Positions 51,301-64,000 of a stretch of DNA of 64,000 nt are shown here, piece after piece. The notes beneath the pieces were generated by a model. The model was given only the letters and a program-made list of their open reading frames with translations. It was not told the origin of the DNA and did no database searches. This DNA is from Syngnathus acus (taxonomy: Eukaryota > Chordata > Actinopteri > Syngnathiformes > Syngnathidae): NCBI RefSeq assembly GCF_901709675.1, contig NC_051089.1, positions 554,476-618,475 of the forward strand. Reading direction: 5' to 3'. Position numbers and translations under genes: made by a program. The number at the start of each line of letters is the position of its first letter. Position 1 is the first letter of the stretch.

Positions 51301-51991
51301 TCTCCTAAATATTTCTGCAGGGTTTAAAATCGGTGGAGAAATGTGGAGCAATTGGGAAGTGCAGAAGGAGTAGTGCGTCAAAAGTAACAAAACAATTCGG
51401 GACTTTGGACGAAGAGATTCATCAGCATGCGGCGTGCGCGGTCCGGCGACCATTTTACCTGAGCAGATAAGAAGTGCGAGGCGGCGGCGGCGGCGGCGGC
51501 CCAGATAAGAGCAGGCGGGCGGGCGGGCGACGCCTTTAATTGGGAATGATGGAGAGCGACCAGGCACAAGTGGACCGGCCGTGACCCAACATGCCTTGCT
51601 GCATTCATTGAGGGGATTAGGCTTGTGGTACCACACTCATCCATCACGCACGCACACACACATGACAAAATCAAGAATTTATTTGGGGGTGCAAAGTCTA
51701 CTCTTTGGGGAAGTTGGCGCTTGTGCCTTTCACAAGAAAAAAAAAGAAGAAAAAAAAAAAAAGACAAGAAGCAAAGGAAAAGCTCAAGCCCGGAAAACCC
51801 CAGGGATAAATCAAATCAAATGAAACAGCCCAAAGAAGCAGAAATCCTAAACCTTGTGTGCTTGTGTTGCAGGCGTGGTGGATGCATTCATAAAGTCTGC
51901 TTGCATCTTGATTCATCATCCAGTGTTTTGCCTTTTACTGAGTGTCTATGAATGCAGCAGGACCGACATACTGTATCTCGCCTGCTTTTGT

Positions 51992-51997
<6 letters not shown>

Positions 51998-52026
<29 letters not shown>

Positions 52027-52055
52027 TGCACGTGTGCGTGCACGTGTGTGTGTGT
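51998..52055. repeat. (GT)n compound microsatellite
   Basis: GT units are interrupted by GCGCGTGCACGTGTGCGTGCACGTG, giving a long alternating purine-pyrimidine stretch that is favourable to Z-DNA. Confidence 0.85.
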
Positions 52056-54000
52056 GATGCCATTGTTTGGCCTCTGGGGGTTTCATTAAGGCCCAGTGTC
52101 CAGAGGTAAAAAGTCATTCATCTCCCCTGTTGTGAAGTGGCAGCTTCCGCGTGCACACAAACACACACACACACACGCACACACATAGATCCAGTGCTTT
52201 AATTCCTCTTTTATCCTCCTCTTCCCTCTCTTTCCCACTGCATTGTCTGCTTTTCCCTGCACACAAAAGCAGCAAGGGTTGAGCAAAAAAAGAAAAAAAA
52301 AGCATAAAGAGAAGTCCAAAGAGGAATGTTTGATGTAGCGACGTGGCGACCGCTCTTAATGAATCCTTCACCAGCAGCGACTCATCTTCCCCCCGCCTCC
52401 CTCCCTCCCTCCCTCCCTCCCTCCGTCGCTCCCTTTTTTTTCATTAATTAGAGCTGTCAAAAGCTAAGTATCTGGCCGTGTCGCTATCTTTGTATTTGCC
52501 TCCTTCAAGTGTCTGAGTGGGATAGCGTTAATTAAAAAGATATCAGATGATGAAGCCCCCCTTGAGCACCCCTCGCCAGTCAACATGTCACATTTTGGCC
52601 TTCGCCACAAAGTCGCCATGCATCTGCCTTTTGTCTGGACCGAAGTCGGCGAACGAGCGGAGTTGATAACGGACAATTTTGTTTTTTTCAAAGAATTTGG
52701 GGCGGGGGGGGCTTTAATTGAGCTTCATGAAAGTGCAGAGAACTCCACAAGGTTTTCCGCTTATAACTTTCAGATCTTTGCTGACAAAGCGATGACTTGA
52801 AGGCACTCCGCTTCCTGTGTGTGCATGTGTGTGTGTGGGAGATGGCTACACAAAAAGTGCAACGTAGTTGTATGGCGTGGAACATCTCAATTCACCTAAC
52901 TGCAGGATTTAGTTCCAAAAGTGAAGAAACACGGAGGTAAGTCCTTCCTGAACTGTATGCCTGTAAAATCCAAACAATGCCTACCTTGAAAAACTCCAGC
53001 CTAGCTGCAAACTGCTAAACCTGGAAAAGGCCTCAAGTTTCCTTTTTTTGTTTAAAGAAGGCATTGATTATGATCACATTTCCATGGCGTTGGATTCCGC
53101 CAGGTGAGGGAGGTCCTGTTTGCAACTGCCGATGGACGAGAAGGATTCTGACGTTTATGCTAAAGAGACACGCTCGCTCGCTCGCACACGCAGACGCACA
53201 CACTTTGCATCAAGCACACGCCATTTCAAGCGGCAAAGTGCTGCCGCTCGTCGGCGGAGTGGCAGGCAGACGTCTTGAATAAAAGGGAGTGGCATTAATA
53301 TTAATCATGCTAAAGTGCCTCCAGAATCAGACACTGGATTGTCAGGTGGACGCACACACACACACTGAGTCCAGCGATACGCTCACAGGCCATTTGATTA
53401 CAGACACAATCTTAGGATCTTTTTGTATCAGAGAAAAAGCTAACCCCAGAAATATAGGGAAAAAAATGGGGAAACACTGTGCATGCATGTGTGTGTGTAC
53501 GTGCTTGCAGTAGTTTCTTGTCCTTGACTCGAACCTCTAACCTGGACACTATCTTGAGTGTCATTTGCACTCACTTGAAGGTTATTTTCAAAACATTCCA
53601 GCCAATGCTGCAATGGTCCTTTATCACAGGCATATCATATCTTCGATTCAACAGTGACCCCACCCCGCTCTACACCTGTGACCGAGTGTGTGTGTGTGCG
53701 GCGTGATGTTTTTTAAGAAGCTGACCCAGGTCGAGCGTTTACTTAAAGGGACACTGCGCCGTTTTGGAATGTGCTTGGTGTTGCACATTTTCACGTCATT
53801 CCATTTTAAAGGACACACACACACACCTGTGTCAGCCTTGAAGGTCTTGTGGCCAATTCCCATTCACCTTGTCCACTTCCTGTGCGAGCATATTTGGACA
53901 TTTCTTGTTTGGCCGCTGCATCATCTCCACACATTTGGACTTTTCTGGAGGTCACAAACACAAGAAAATGACCAGCCATCCTTTTTGTACTGTGTGCGCC

Positions 54001-57000
54001 TATGTGCGCTTACAATGGAGGCAACAGGTAGGCATGCAGACTGTCTATATGCAAATGGTGGCGAGGAAGTGGATGGAATGAGGCGCCGCCGTTGAGAGGA
54101 CCAAGGCAAAGTGGAATGTGCCGTGATTGAAGTTGCCCAACACAAAATAGATGAAAATGTACATCATGAATCAAAATACGAGCTCACCACTGGAGAACGG
54201 GAAAAAAAAAAAGTCAAGCAGTCCATTTTTTTTTTGTGAGAATGTTTGCAAACATAACAGTCCAAGTGGGACATTACAACAAGGTGACGTGCATGAAAGC
54301 AGACACGAGGAACGCTGGCGGAGTGCTGATCCTCTCCTCTCCTCTCCTTCAACAACTTATCTGGCTTTAGCCTCAGTCTGGATGAGCTGCTCTTCCCCAA
54401 CATGACACAGCGCTCCTAAGCGTCTCGGGAGATATGTTGAAGATCAGGGCCCAGCCCAGATCCAAGACTGGAAAAGGAGGAAGAATTAGCCTCTTATCTC
54501 CCGGCCGCTGTCGCCTCCAAAGCTCTCGAAACTAGCTACGGGCTTGGAGTCGAGATTTGATCAAGGTGACAGACAACCAAAGCCAAAGCTGAAGGAACTT
54601 GCTTTTGCAATTGTCGACATGGGAAACGTAACGAGAGTTATGGCTCGCTTGTCCAAAAAAGCTTTTCTCCCTCATAAAGCCACGTGATTGGCCGTAGCGT
54701 CGCCATCTGCGCGCCAGCTCGCGCGCTAAGCAGTCCACTGGGATGACTGACTGATGACGAGGCGTGTGTGCGTGTGTGTGTGTGCGTGAGCGTGTGTGTG
54801 TGTGTGTGTGTCATTCTGTTTCACCTCATTTGAAAGATCCAAAGGCTCAACTTGAACTTCTTCGAACCTTACTCAACGCTTTACTTTGATCAAACGGCTA
54901 ATCGGACAGATTGTTTCTTCCTCTTTGTAAACATGGCCTTACTTCCTGTCAAGTGGCGGAGACGGCGGCCATGTTGGTGGGGGCAGGGGTGGGGTGGGGG
55001 GGGGGTCCGAGTGTGTTTCTGCTTGCTATGCATTGTTTCTTCCACGAAAGCGGCGTGCCAGTGGAGGGCAGCAGACGGAGAAGAGGGATCAATACGAGGT
55101 GGCTGATAGCGGCCCGTCCGTCGTAGCGCAGATCACCTGATAAATGGCCGCCGCTGGCTCCCTGACAGCAGCCTTAAGCCCTGCAAGGCCTCCTCCCGCC
55201 ATCCTCTGCACTCACAACAACAAACTCTTGCGATGCCAAACTGGTCTTGCAGCAAACAATTTTAAAACACAGCTACTGGGTTGATTCTGCGCAACGTTTA
55301 AATGTTCATTCACTGACTCTAACTTAGTGACTTGACTTTGACTTCCTCTTTCAGTCTTCTTCTTGCCGCGAGGACAAAGCCACCTCCTACCGCGTGATGT
55401 GTTAGGAGACGCGTGTCCGCTGTGAGTGATGGCGAGTGTAAGCTGAAGACAGACGAACGAGCGCGTCCTCAGCTTTGGGACTTAAGACCGAAATAAACTT
55501 GTTTTGTTCGGAGGCCTGACGGATGAGCGTGATGGATGAGCTCCACCATGAGATATCACGTACTGTGTAGAACATCGTGTGGCCGTACTCTCATGCTCTT
55601 GTCTTGTCCTACACTGTCACATATGTCACCTGTGTCACATTCATCTCAAAGCTGGCCACTTTGGACATTTCAAAGCTCTTCAAACGTTAACCCGGGCTTG
55701 AATTGGAACCTTTCATTTGAAACCCCAAACTCGGGCTTGAAAGCTGAAACCTGTTTTGAAAAGCTGGCTGCTTTGAGACATCACTTTATAACCCCAACGC
55801 TAGCTTGAAAGTACATTTGAAGCCCCAAAGCCTGTCTTAAACCTAAAACGCTCGTAGTAGCCGTCCAAACTAAATGGCGCATTGAGGGAATCGGAGCGGT
55901 TTCCATTGCGATAGCTCTACAACGTGTTTGTTAGCATTAGCATGCTCGACATTCCTCCCGCAGATGAATTGTGCTCAGATTAAAGATGGGGGTGGGGGTC
56001 CCGAGCGCACGCAATTCCCCGCTGAGCTCTTCATAAATATCAAAACGTTGCCGGTCGCTATCAGCTAGATAGCTACGCTTAGGTAATCTGTCTCCAGGTG
56101 GCATATGAGCAATGCGCCCACGCTGACGATGCGACAAGATAGCGCACGCTTTGACGGAGCGGCTGTGTCACAATCGCGTTTGTGCTTAAAAAGTACGCTC
56201 ATGTTGACAGTGAACGGATAGCTAGCACTTTGATGCTATCGCCATTAGCGCCCCCTGTGGACTGCAAACAAAAAGAAAGAAAAATAGTTCTCCGCTGTGT
56301 ACTAAACAGACATTTACTTCTTTTCTCGAAGAGAGTTTTGCTGTTTGGTTGACTGAAAAGAGGAAAAGTGCGATGATGTGGTCATGCAAGCCAGCTAACG
56401 CTAACATTTGATGTAAACACACGTAGATCATGTGTGAACGGGGCGTTTCCGACATCCTATTTACGTAAAATGTGTTTTTTTGCAGGACAGTGATAAAATA
56501 CGACTAAGTTGTAGTCGAAGTAGTTGAAGTAGAGTTGTCACGAAAGAGAAATAGCTAATGCTAACAGCTAATCCAAGCAGTGTTATTCTCTAAGCCATTT
56601 TGTGCTTTGTGGTCACTTTCGGGGACATTCAGAGGTATCAGGAGACGTATCTGCTCTTATGCGTGTGTGTGTGTGTGTGTGTGTTTGCGCACGTGAGACA
56701 AATGTGCCGTGTTGTCCGTCCGGCGGGTCAGCGCGAGGGTTACACGCAGCCTGCGGGGGCAGCATCCAGAGGAAATGAAGGAAATGAAGGTTCCATTAGA
56801 GACATTGAGGCTGCAGGCCATGTGACAGACACTCCAATAAAATGGTGGCGCTCTATCAATCTCTTTGTAGTATTTGTAGTATGAACGGGAGGGACCTCAC
56901 ACACAACACTAATACCACTCAAGACTATGTAACATAATACATGCGTTCTGCATGCAGTGCTTGCTACCTGCTAGTAGAATTAACAACAGGTAGCTGATAA

Positions 57001-60000
57001 GAAACATAACTAACATGTACCGCCATCAGGTAGCTAAAGATAATATAGTACCAGGTCGTATATGTAACTAAAAACAGGTACAGAGTCCTAGAAACTGTCA
57101 TGTTAACAGATAATAGAAACACTACCAGGTACTAAAAATGCCAGGTACAATACATTTTAAATGGCATGTGAAATATTCTGATCTGAGTAGAAATTGGCCT
57201 GAAAGAGTACCCACAACTATGAAAGGCAATTTGACTTGAATAATCATTTACTAGCATAGCATCCTGCTAGCATCACAACTGTTATTGGCCATGTTGATTG
57301 TGCATGTTTCTGCTCAAGATCTTTTGACTTTCTGCAGCGATTATTGGACAGGGTAGACCTGCTCTCCTTCTCTCTCCCTCTCTCTCACACACACACACGC
57401 ACACACTCACAGTAGTCTAATTGCTCTCGGAGGAGAAGCAGATGCTGAGCAGAAAAGTGTCTGAGATTGAACTCTCCTCCTCTTCCTCCTCCTTTTTGTC
57501 TCCCACCTCGACCATCCCTCCTTCCCTCCTTCCGGTGGTCATTACTTCCTGAGCGGCCACGCCATCATTCCGCCCGATTTGCAACTCAGAGTAGCACAGA
57601 AGACGGGAAAGTTTGACTCTCGCACCTTTTTTTTTTTAAAAATCTGATACTAACTGAAGTTAGCGGAGAAAAATGGCCGTCACAGTAGCTAATTCCGGAG
57701 CGCTGTATCAAAAGCTGCACTGACATCCAAGTCGAGACTGACACCCATCCTGAGTCAGCGTTAACTAGCAGTAGAAATACAGCCTGGATTAAAAAATAAC
57801 AGCAGTTATCAAAAGTGGCGGGAAATAATGGAATGTTTGGCAGCTAACAGGAAGTGCTGTAAATACTAGTCGGCGGTAGTTCATCATTCAGGCGGATTGT
57901 TGTCGCGGACGCTTGCTTTATGAAAGCCCGCGCTAATTGAGATAGCAGACAAATAATATGGAGTGACACTTTCATGAAGACGCGCGGAGGACGACGGACG
58001 CTTTTATTGCAAAAAGGGGGGGAAATATGACACGGAAATTGAGCGCGACTCGCGTGTAATGTGTTGGCCTTCTTTTGTTTTGGTTGGTTGGTTGCTTTAT
58101 CGGGTTATGTTATTTGGAAGCTGCCTTTCCGGCCCAAAAACTTGAAGTTGCTCCTTTAGTTTATGTGAGGCTGATTGCGTTTGCCGAGGGAGACGTTATG
58201 AGGACCGCCGCCGCCGCCGCCGCCACGCTGGTGGTGGTGGAGCTTCATAACGTGTCAGATGTTTGCTTGTTTTGTTGGCTTGCAGTAATAAAAACACGTT
58301 GCAGCAAACACGTCGCCTTTAAGTGAGATTAATGAGCACACGCAAACGCAAGTTCGTCCGGTGTAAATGTGGACCAGCATGTGGCTTTTTCTAATGTTTA
58401 TACAAAATGCTCCTTGTTTGTTTAGTTTTTTTGTGTACAGGTAATCTTTTGAAACCAGTGTTGTTATATTGAGAATAATCCCAAGGAAGGACTTCAAATA
58501 TGATCACATTTTCTTTAGACTTCATTTATGTAACAGGTTTTTTTTTTTTTTTTTTAAAAAGATGAGTTTTTGGTTGCCCAAAAATTCACCTCTTCAGATT
58601 AGGACTTTAAAAGGTTTTGTTGATGAAAAAAGTTTTTTTTAAGCATATTAACTAACACACACCAAAACATAGATGCCTACCAGCGGTGAGCTATTTTTAG
58701 AACAACACTCAAGTGGGCCAACACCTAATTTAAATGTATTTTTTAATTAAAAACACATTTTTTTTTAATCTAAAAAATACATTCTTTTTTTAAATGCATC
58801 TTGACAAAAAAAAAAAAATCCAAACCAACAACCCCGTCACCCCGAGTTAATTCTCGCAAGACTTTCTATCTGCTAAGTGATGACCTTTCCTATTCTTCAT
58901 TCTTTGATTCTGCCAGCAAAAAAAGAAAAATTGTGACGCGTGTCATCGAAAGGCTTGTCGATTTGAATGCTTTAAAAGGTCTCCTGGAGCTAAAAGTCTG
59001 ATGTGGTTTTGTCGACGCACGTGTGACAGCTTGGCCCTGAGAAGAAAAGAAAAAAAAAAGCCAACAGGAGTGTTTGCGTTTAATGAGAATAAGGAGCCAG
59101 AGCGCGAGCAAGGTGATCTCTGCCAGCCCCGAGAGAGCGCCGTATCGCACCGCGCCGCGCCGCACTCATTTTTCCGGGGCCAGGGCCCATTAGCATGGGG
59201 AAGCTGACACGCTAGCTTGGGGCTACATAAAACACCCTAATGACCGCGACGCTGGCGCTCTCCATCAACGGCGGACTTCCGCTTGGTTGGCTCTCTGACC
59301 ATGCTTGCGACTTATTTTCCTGGGGTGCGTATTTGACTTGTTGGAAGTTTTTAAATCATTACAATTGTTTCAATTGAGAAAAATATTTGAAAGTAATATA
59401 GCCAAAATGTCTTTCCTGAAGACGCTAGATCCATTTTGGGATGTTTCTTTTCTGTTCCCAAATGTGTCATTTTTTCCCCTTTTTTGTTTCTTTTACAAAT
59501 GGCCCATTTTTGCCCCCTCAAGCCGTTTTTAGCGCGAATGCCACTTGCGAGAGCCTCACTATTGTCGTCGCAATGCACCAGAGAGACACGTGAGCTAAAA
59601 TACTACCAGGATGAGACAGCCATTTTGCATTTACAGCACAGCAAAATAAACGGTGATATTTTTTTGGGATATGTCGGAATTTCCAAAAGTGTCGTAATTT
59701 GTCCGTTATTTCACTTGTATCACGACAACAGTCAAATAGTTGAATGAGTTGTTTTGTGCGCCAACAAACATTTTCCATACAAACACCAGGAGAAAATCCT
59801 GGACAAATATGAAATATGATTATCGAAACGCTTTTCCTCCCCCATCATCCACTTGAGGCCTCAAAACATGTTTTCATCATTTCAAAACATGTTTGCATGA
59901 ATTATAGATGACACACGCAAGAGCGCACGCGTGTCAACACATCATGCCTATTCTTTCTTATTCATCATAATTATATGTACGTATCTATCCTATATGTTGG

Positions 60001-63000
60001 GAAATGCCTTCATGGTGAAGAAGCACACGTGATGTTTAGAGTTGATATCAAATGTTCATTACAAGAACGCCAAGAGAATTGTTGATTATTCATACTTTGA
60101 TACTCAAAGAGATGAAATGAAGTCACTGTTCGAAAGGAATTCCTTCCACAATATTTTGACGATTGTACTGCCTCAAGTCTACTTTTGATCATATTACGTT
60201 CATAAGAGTCTCTTGGTTTCATGGACTGTTTTCTAAGATGGAGATGAGTCTGATCACGGATCGTTTGTCATTGGTGAATCACCCACCAGCGCTCTCTTGA
60301 CACTCACAAAATGTGTGTATGTGTGCCTGTTTAAGCGTGCCTGTAATCACACAAATGATTGCTGGCAATTAGCGCTCTTCGGCTAATTAACTCTCACGCC
60401 GTCACGTTGTTTAGCGCCTGCGCTTGGCGCCACCTGTTTCCCACAATGCACTTCTGCGCACCTCGCTGTACCTTTGTTTGTTTGTTGTGACGTGAGGAAT
60501 TATTTCGAGTGGTAATGCTAGCAGTCAATGTCAAATACTTTTGACAGGTGAATAGACAATTAGCATTGACTTCCGGGGGTGATAATAACCATAGAGAGAT
60601 GTAATTGGATGTCGTTTTAAAGATGTACTGATCTTCTTTGACTGTATCTTAAAGTACGTGCGCACTCCATGCATGCACCGCACTGCACTCGAGAGGGTTT
60701 ATATTTTATGTATATATATTATTATATATATTTATTTAAATTGTTTTTATTTTATGTTTTTTTTAATATTATGATTAACACTTTGATATCAAATGATTTG
60801 ATCTCAGCTTCAATCAACATTTGAAAGTGAGGCAGCACGCGACTGACTCCGGCCATACACGGGGGCAGAATTCCCACTGGGAAGGAAGGTGCTTGCCTTT
60901 AGCGGCACATCTTCCTGCGATGAGGCGTATCCAAAAGGTTTTATGAGGGGGGAAAAAAAAAAAAAAACGCTGATGTGGCAGCGGCTAATTAACAAAATGG
61001 GCTTTGTAGATGGTGGCTGCGACCCGCTCGCTCCCCAACCCCCTTCCTCCCTCCCGCACGCACTTTCCTTACCCCCTCTTCCTCCTTTAAGTCATTTGGC
61101 GTTTGAATGTGATGAAGTTAGTGAAGCCGAGAGGCTGCAGAGGAAGCGCAAGGCACACACGCAGCACTTCTAAATGTAGACTACAATCAAAACAACGTCT
61201 TTACTTTGCCTCTTCTCTGATTGGTCGCTATGATCAAAGCGCATGTTTAATTGGGATCTATTGCATTCTCTCTTCTTTTGTGCTATGCACTCTCTTTTTC
61301 TTGCCAACTTGTCCTTTTTAGGCTTTTCCACATATCTTACATTTTACGCAGAAATAAAGTTGAGTGAAAACAACAATATCCTCACGCTTTGCCGTTGGAA
61401 TAGTTTGGCGCTCGGGGTCCAAAAATGTCTTGATCTGGCCTTCGTACAAGATGGCAGCACAATTTAGACCATCCCAAAGATCAACGTGAGTCGACATTTG
61501 ACTTTCAAGGCATCAAAAGTCAGTCAAAGTTATTTGTTGAAACATTGCCTGGTTTTAACCCTTTAAAAAAAAGATCTCTCATTTTCCGGCGCTTCAATCC
61601 CACCTGTACTTTTTTTGCATTCAAATATCAGCGGCGTCTGCCGAAGCGGGTCCCTCGGGCTCGCAGAGGCCATCCACTCCGCATGAATTATTAGCACGTA
61701 TAATTTGGGCCATTAGTCTCCGGAAGTTGACGCCACGCTCGGCTCGGCTCGCCGCCGCCGCTCCGTTGTGTCTTGCGAGCGACTTTGTGACACATTTCTG
61801 TGTTAAGTTGAGCGGGAGCGGCGCTATTAGCATACAGATTATCTATTGTGCGCTCCGGTGTGCCGCCCGCCGCAGAAAGGAATTAGCATTCAAAAGACAC
61901 AAGCGGGCGGAAGGAGGGGAAAAAAAAGATGGGAATGAAAAAGAGGATTATGCATATCCTTCTTCGCCCCGTTTACGTCTCTAATCTTCCGCCGGGGTCA
62001 ATGTTTTCTCCAAATTGATTTCTTCCAAGCTAAAGGCGCCGCACGACGCCTTGTCTGGATGCATTTGAACGCTTTGCCTCCCTCCGTATGCGCACAATGC
62101 GAAACGCTGTCATGACTTCATGTTTTGTCACAATTGAACACTACGGATCGCCGGTGTTCATGTGAAGCTTTGCGAAAAGCCGGAAAAGATTTTTTAACTT
62201 GTCTTTAACGGAGCCATTTCACAAAATGAAATCAAGTTTGTTCCGACAACTAAAATGGCAGCGATCTCCGCTTCAGATGACGTGTGGTCGAAACTATTTT
62301 CTGTTTATTCTTCTTTTTTTGTTTGAATGGCAAGTCTTAAATTGGATTGAACCGGTCTTTGAAATGTTTCATTTTGGCTTTAGACGTCGCCTAAGCAGAT
62401 CCAAGCAAGTGACTTTTCAATCGTAGCGGAAGGAAGCCCCTAAAAGACGGAGCCGTCGAGGCTGAGCCCCGACGGAAAAAACCAAAACACCCGCCTGCTG
62501 TCAATGGGCTGCTCGCTACCTGCGGCGCCCCGCCTGCCGTCATTCTCGGAGCTTGTTATCCGCGGCTTTGCGATGGATGTCTCTTCCCGCGGCCTCCCTG
62601 CCCATCAGTCAGCTGTCGGCAAGCGTCAACATCTAAACGCAGCCTCTCCAAGATCATATGATGGAGCGAGCAGACAGGAGATTTAGTATATCACTAATAC
62701 TCCATGGGGTCCTGGCAGCTTTAGAAAAAAAAACATGCCACTTCTTTCCCAGGCAAATCGCTATCGATTCCAGGTAAAACGGTACAAATCTACGATTGCT
62801 GCTACGATTAGCGACTTTTCTTTTTCCCAATGAAGAGATGATTGATCGACCAACGCCCGCCTATCTTTATTTGCGCTCGAGAGCCCGAAGAGTCTTTTTC
62901 TGCCAGACGCGGAAGAAGGTCTCATCTGTCCAAAAGGGATGGGACTTTTATGCTGTCGGGGCCGACCGACGCTGGGTTCAACCGCTAAGACGGCTAGGAA

Positions 63001-64000
63001 GAATCCGAGCGGGCAAAATGGTCACAGCGACGTCGACGCTCTTTTCATTCTTACAGATGAAGTCGCTGAGAATTTAGCCACCTAGCGTTGGTTTTCATTC
63101 TCTAAACGACTTTCGTAGACAGCCGGCGTTACACAACGCCTGCCGTCAGTGGCGATGGGAAAGAGCAGGCGAGGAGGAACGCCGTTGTTAGCTGCTGACA
63201 GCCGGCATAACGCCGCCCCTCGAGGGATTTGGGCTAAGTGGCAGGGCGGAAAAGCGTCGGGGACACGCTGGATGGCGTTCCACATCAGTCAGCGGCGCCG
63301 AGTGGGCGTCCACGTCAAGCGGCAGCCGAGCCGAGTGTCCTTTTTCTGTCTGCGTGAATGCGGCTAAAGCTTGTTTAATTTTGGCAGCCGAGGAGAAAAA
63401 ATAAAGACAAGGTAGCACCTTGTTGTTCCTCTTTATGGTCCTTTCATGGGCGTCAGATAAAGAGCTCAAGCGCGTACAACAACCGTGATGAGATGCGACA
63501 CACAAAACCTCTCCAAAAAAGACAAGAAGGAGAGAAGGACGGCGGCGTTTTGGAGGCGGGAAGCCACCACAAGGCGCTGCTTTGATTCATTTCGCTGCTG
63601 TCTGTCTGTCACCTCTCCTGGGAAGATCCAAAACAAAACAATAACTTATGCTCCCAAACAGCCCCTGCCTGACACTCGTGTCTTGCTGCGTTTTTGGGAA
63701 TCCTCGGCGTCTTAGTCGGTCGGGTGTTGACAACCCGATTGACTGGGATTTCAAGTCCTACTTTGGGCCACAAAGCCCAATTTGAACCTCAAATGCCGTC
63801 TCAAACTTCAATTCTGTGGCTTGGACTTTACGTTGGCCCGAACGCCAAAGTCCAACGCAAAACCCCGACGTTTGGCGACACTAACGAAATCCAAAGGGGA
63901 ACCTTCCCGTCCGTCTGTGCTTCCCGCTCGCTCAACATGGACGCTTTTATTTGCTCGCACTAAAGCTCCTAAGGCCAGCGTGGGTGGCTACGTAACAACG
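54001..64000. other. Gene-poor interval to the end of the window
   Basis: No supportable exon. It holds GT-rich runs (54766-54812, 56661-56685), a GCC run (58206-58224), AT-rich stretches (58,500-58,800; 60,700-60,790) and loose repeats of CTTGAAAG/AACCCC words at 55,680-55,850. I see nothing that reads as a conserved protein on either strand. Confidence 0.65.

Larger units (their letters stand above)
44698..54000. other. Gene-poor interval downstream of the BtpA-family gene
   Basis: No supportable exon. It contains CA arrays (45584, 52150), the 47026 duplication, CAG and CCGA runs (48031, 48302) and the GT compound array (51998). Segments such as 45,960-46,180 (AAAATGGC words) look like old dispersed repeats, class unknown. 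Confidence 0.65.

Overview
The window looks like vertebrate, most likely teleost fish, nuclear DNA. The evidence is intron-split genes with GT-AG junctions, very sparse coding sequence, many CA/TG, TTTC/GAAA and GGAA/CCCT microsatellites, and repeat fragments that look like common fish elements (an L2/Maui-like LINE tail, a Tc1-like palindromic MITE, a tRNA-type SINE). I see no bacterial, organellar or viral gene set. The species cannot be fixed from the sequence alone.

Layout. Positions 1-37,000 are a gene-poor stretch: no exon could be supported on either strand, only microsatellites, retroelement tails, small tandem duplications, fold-back structures and scattered regulatory-looking motifs. 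Positions 37,147-44,449 hold the only two genes I can support. They are arranged head to head. On the minus strand is a complete cyclin E1 gene (ccne1, 11 coding exons, 438 residues reconstructed). On the plus strand is a complete BtpA/SgcQ-family TIM-barrel gene of the 'F13E9.13-like' type (6 coding exons, 272 residues). Their start codons are about 1.5 kb apart. The space between is a CpG-rich block with E2F-, Sp1-, CRE- and ETS-like sites, so a shared bidirectional promoter is plausible. Positions 44,700-64,000 are again non-coding as far as I can see, with microsatellites and small duplications.

How it fits together. Cyclin E1 drives CDK2 at the G1/S transition, and E2F-like sites beside its 5' end fit E2F control. 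The BtpA-family protein is an uncharacterised predicted phosphate-binding barrel enzyme; sharing a promoter region with ccne1 does not by itself imply a shared function. The most interesting points are the intact BtpA-family gene in an animal genome, the conserved C-terminal cyclin E phosphodegron combined with an apparently missing N-terminal one, and several structured non-coding pieces (a fold-back with paired CTCF-like motifs, a palindromic Tc1-like MITE, tandem duplications). No clearly undescribed system could be demonstrated.
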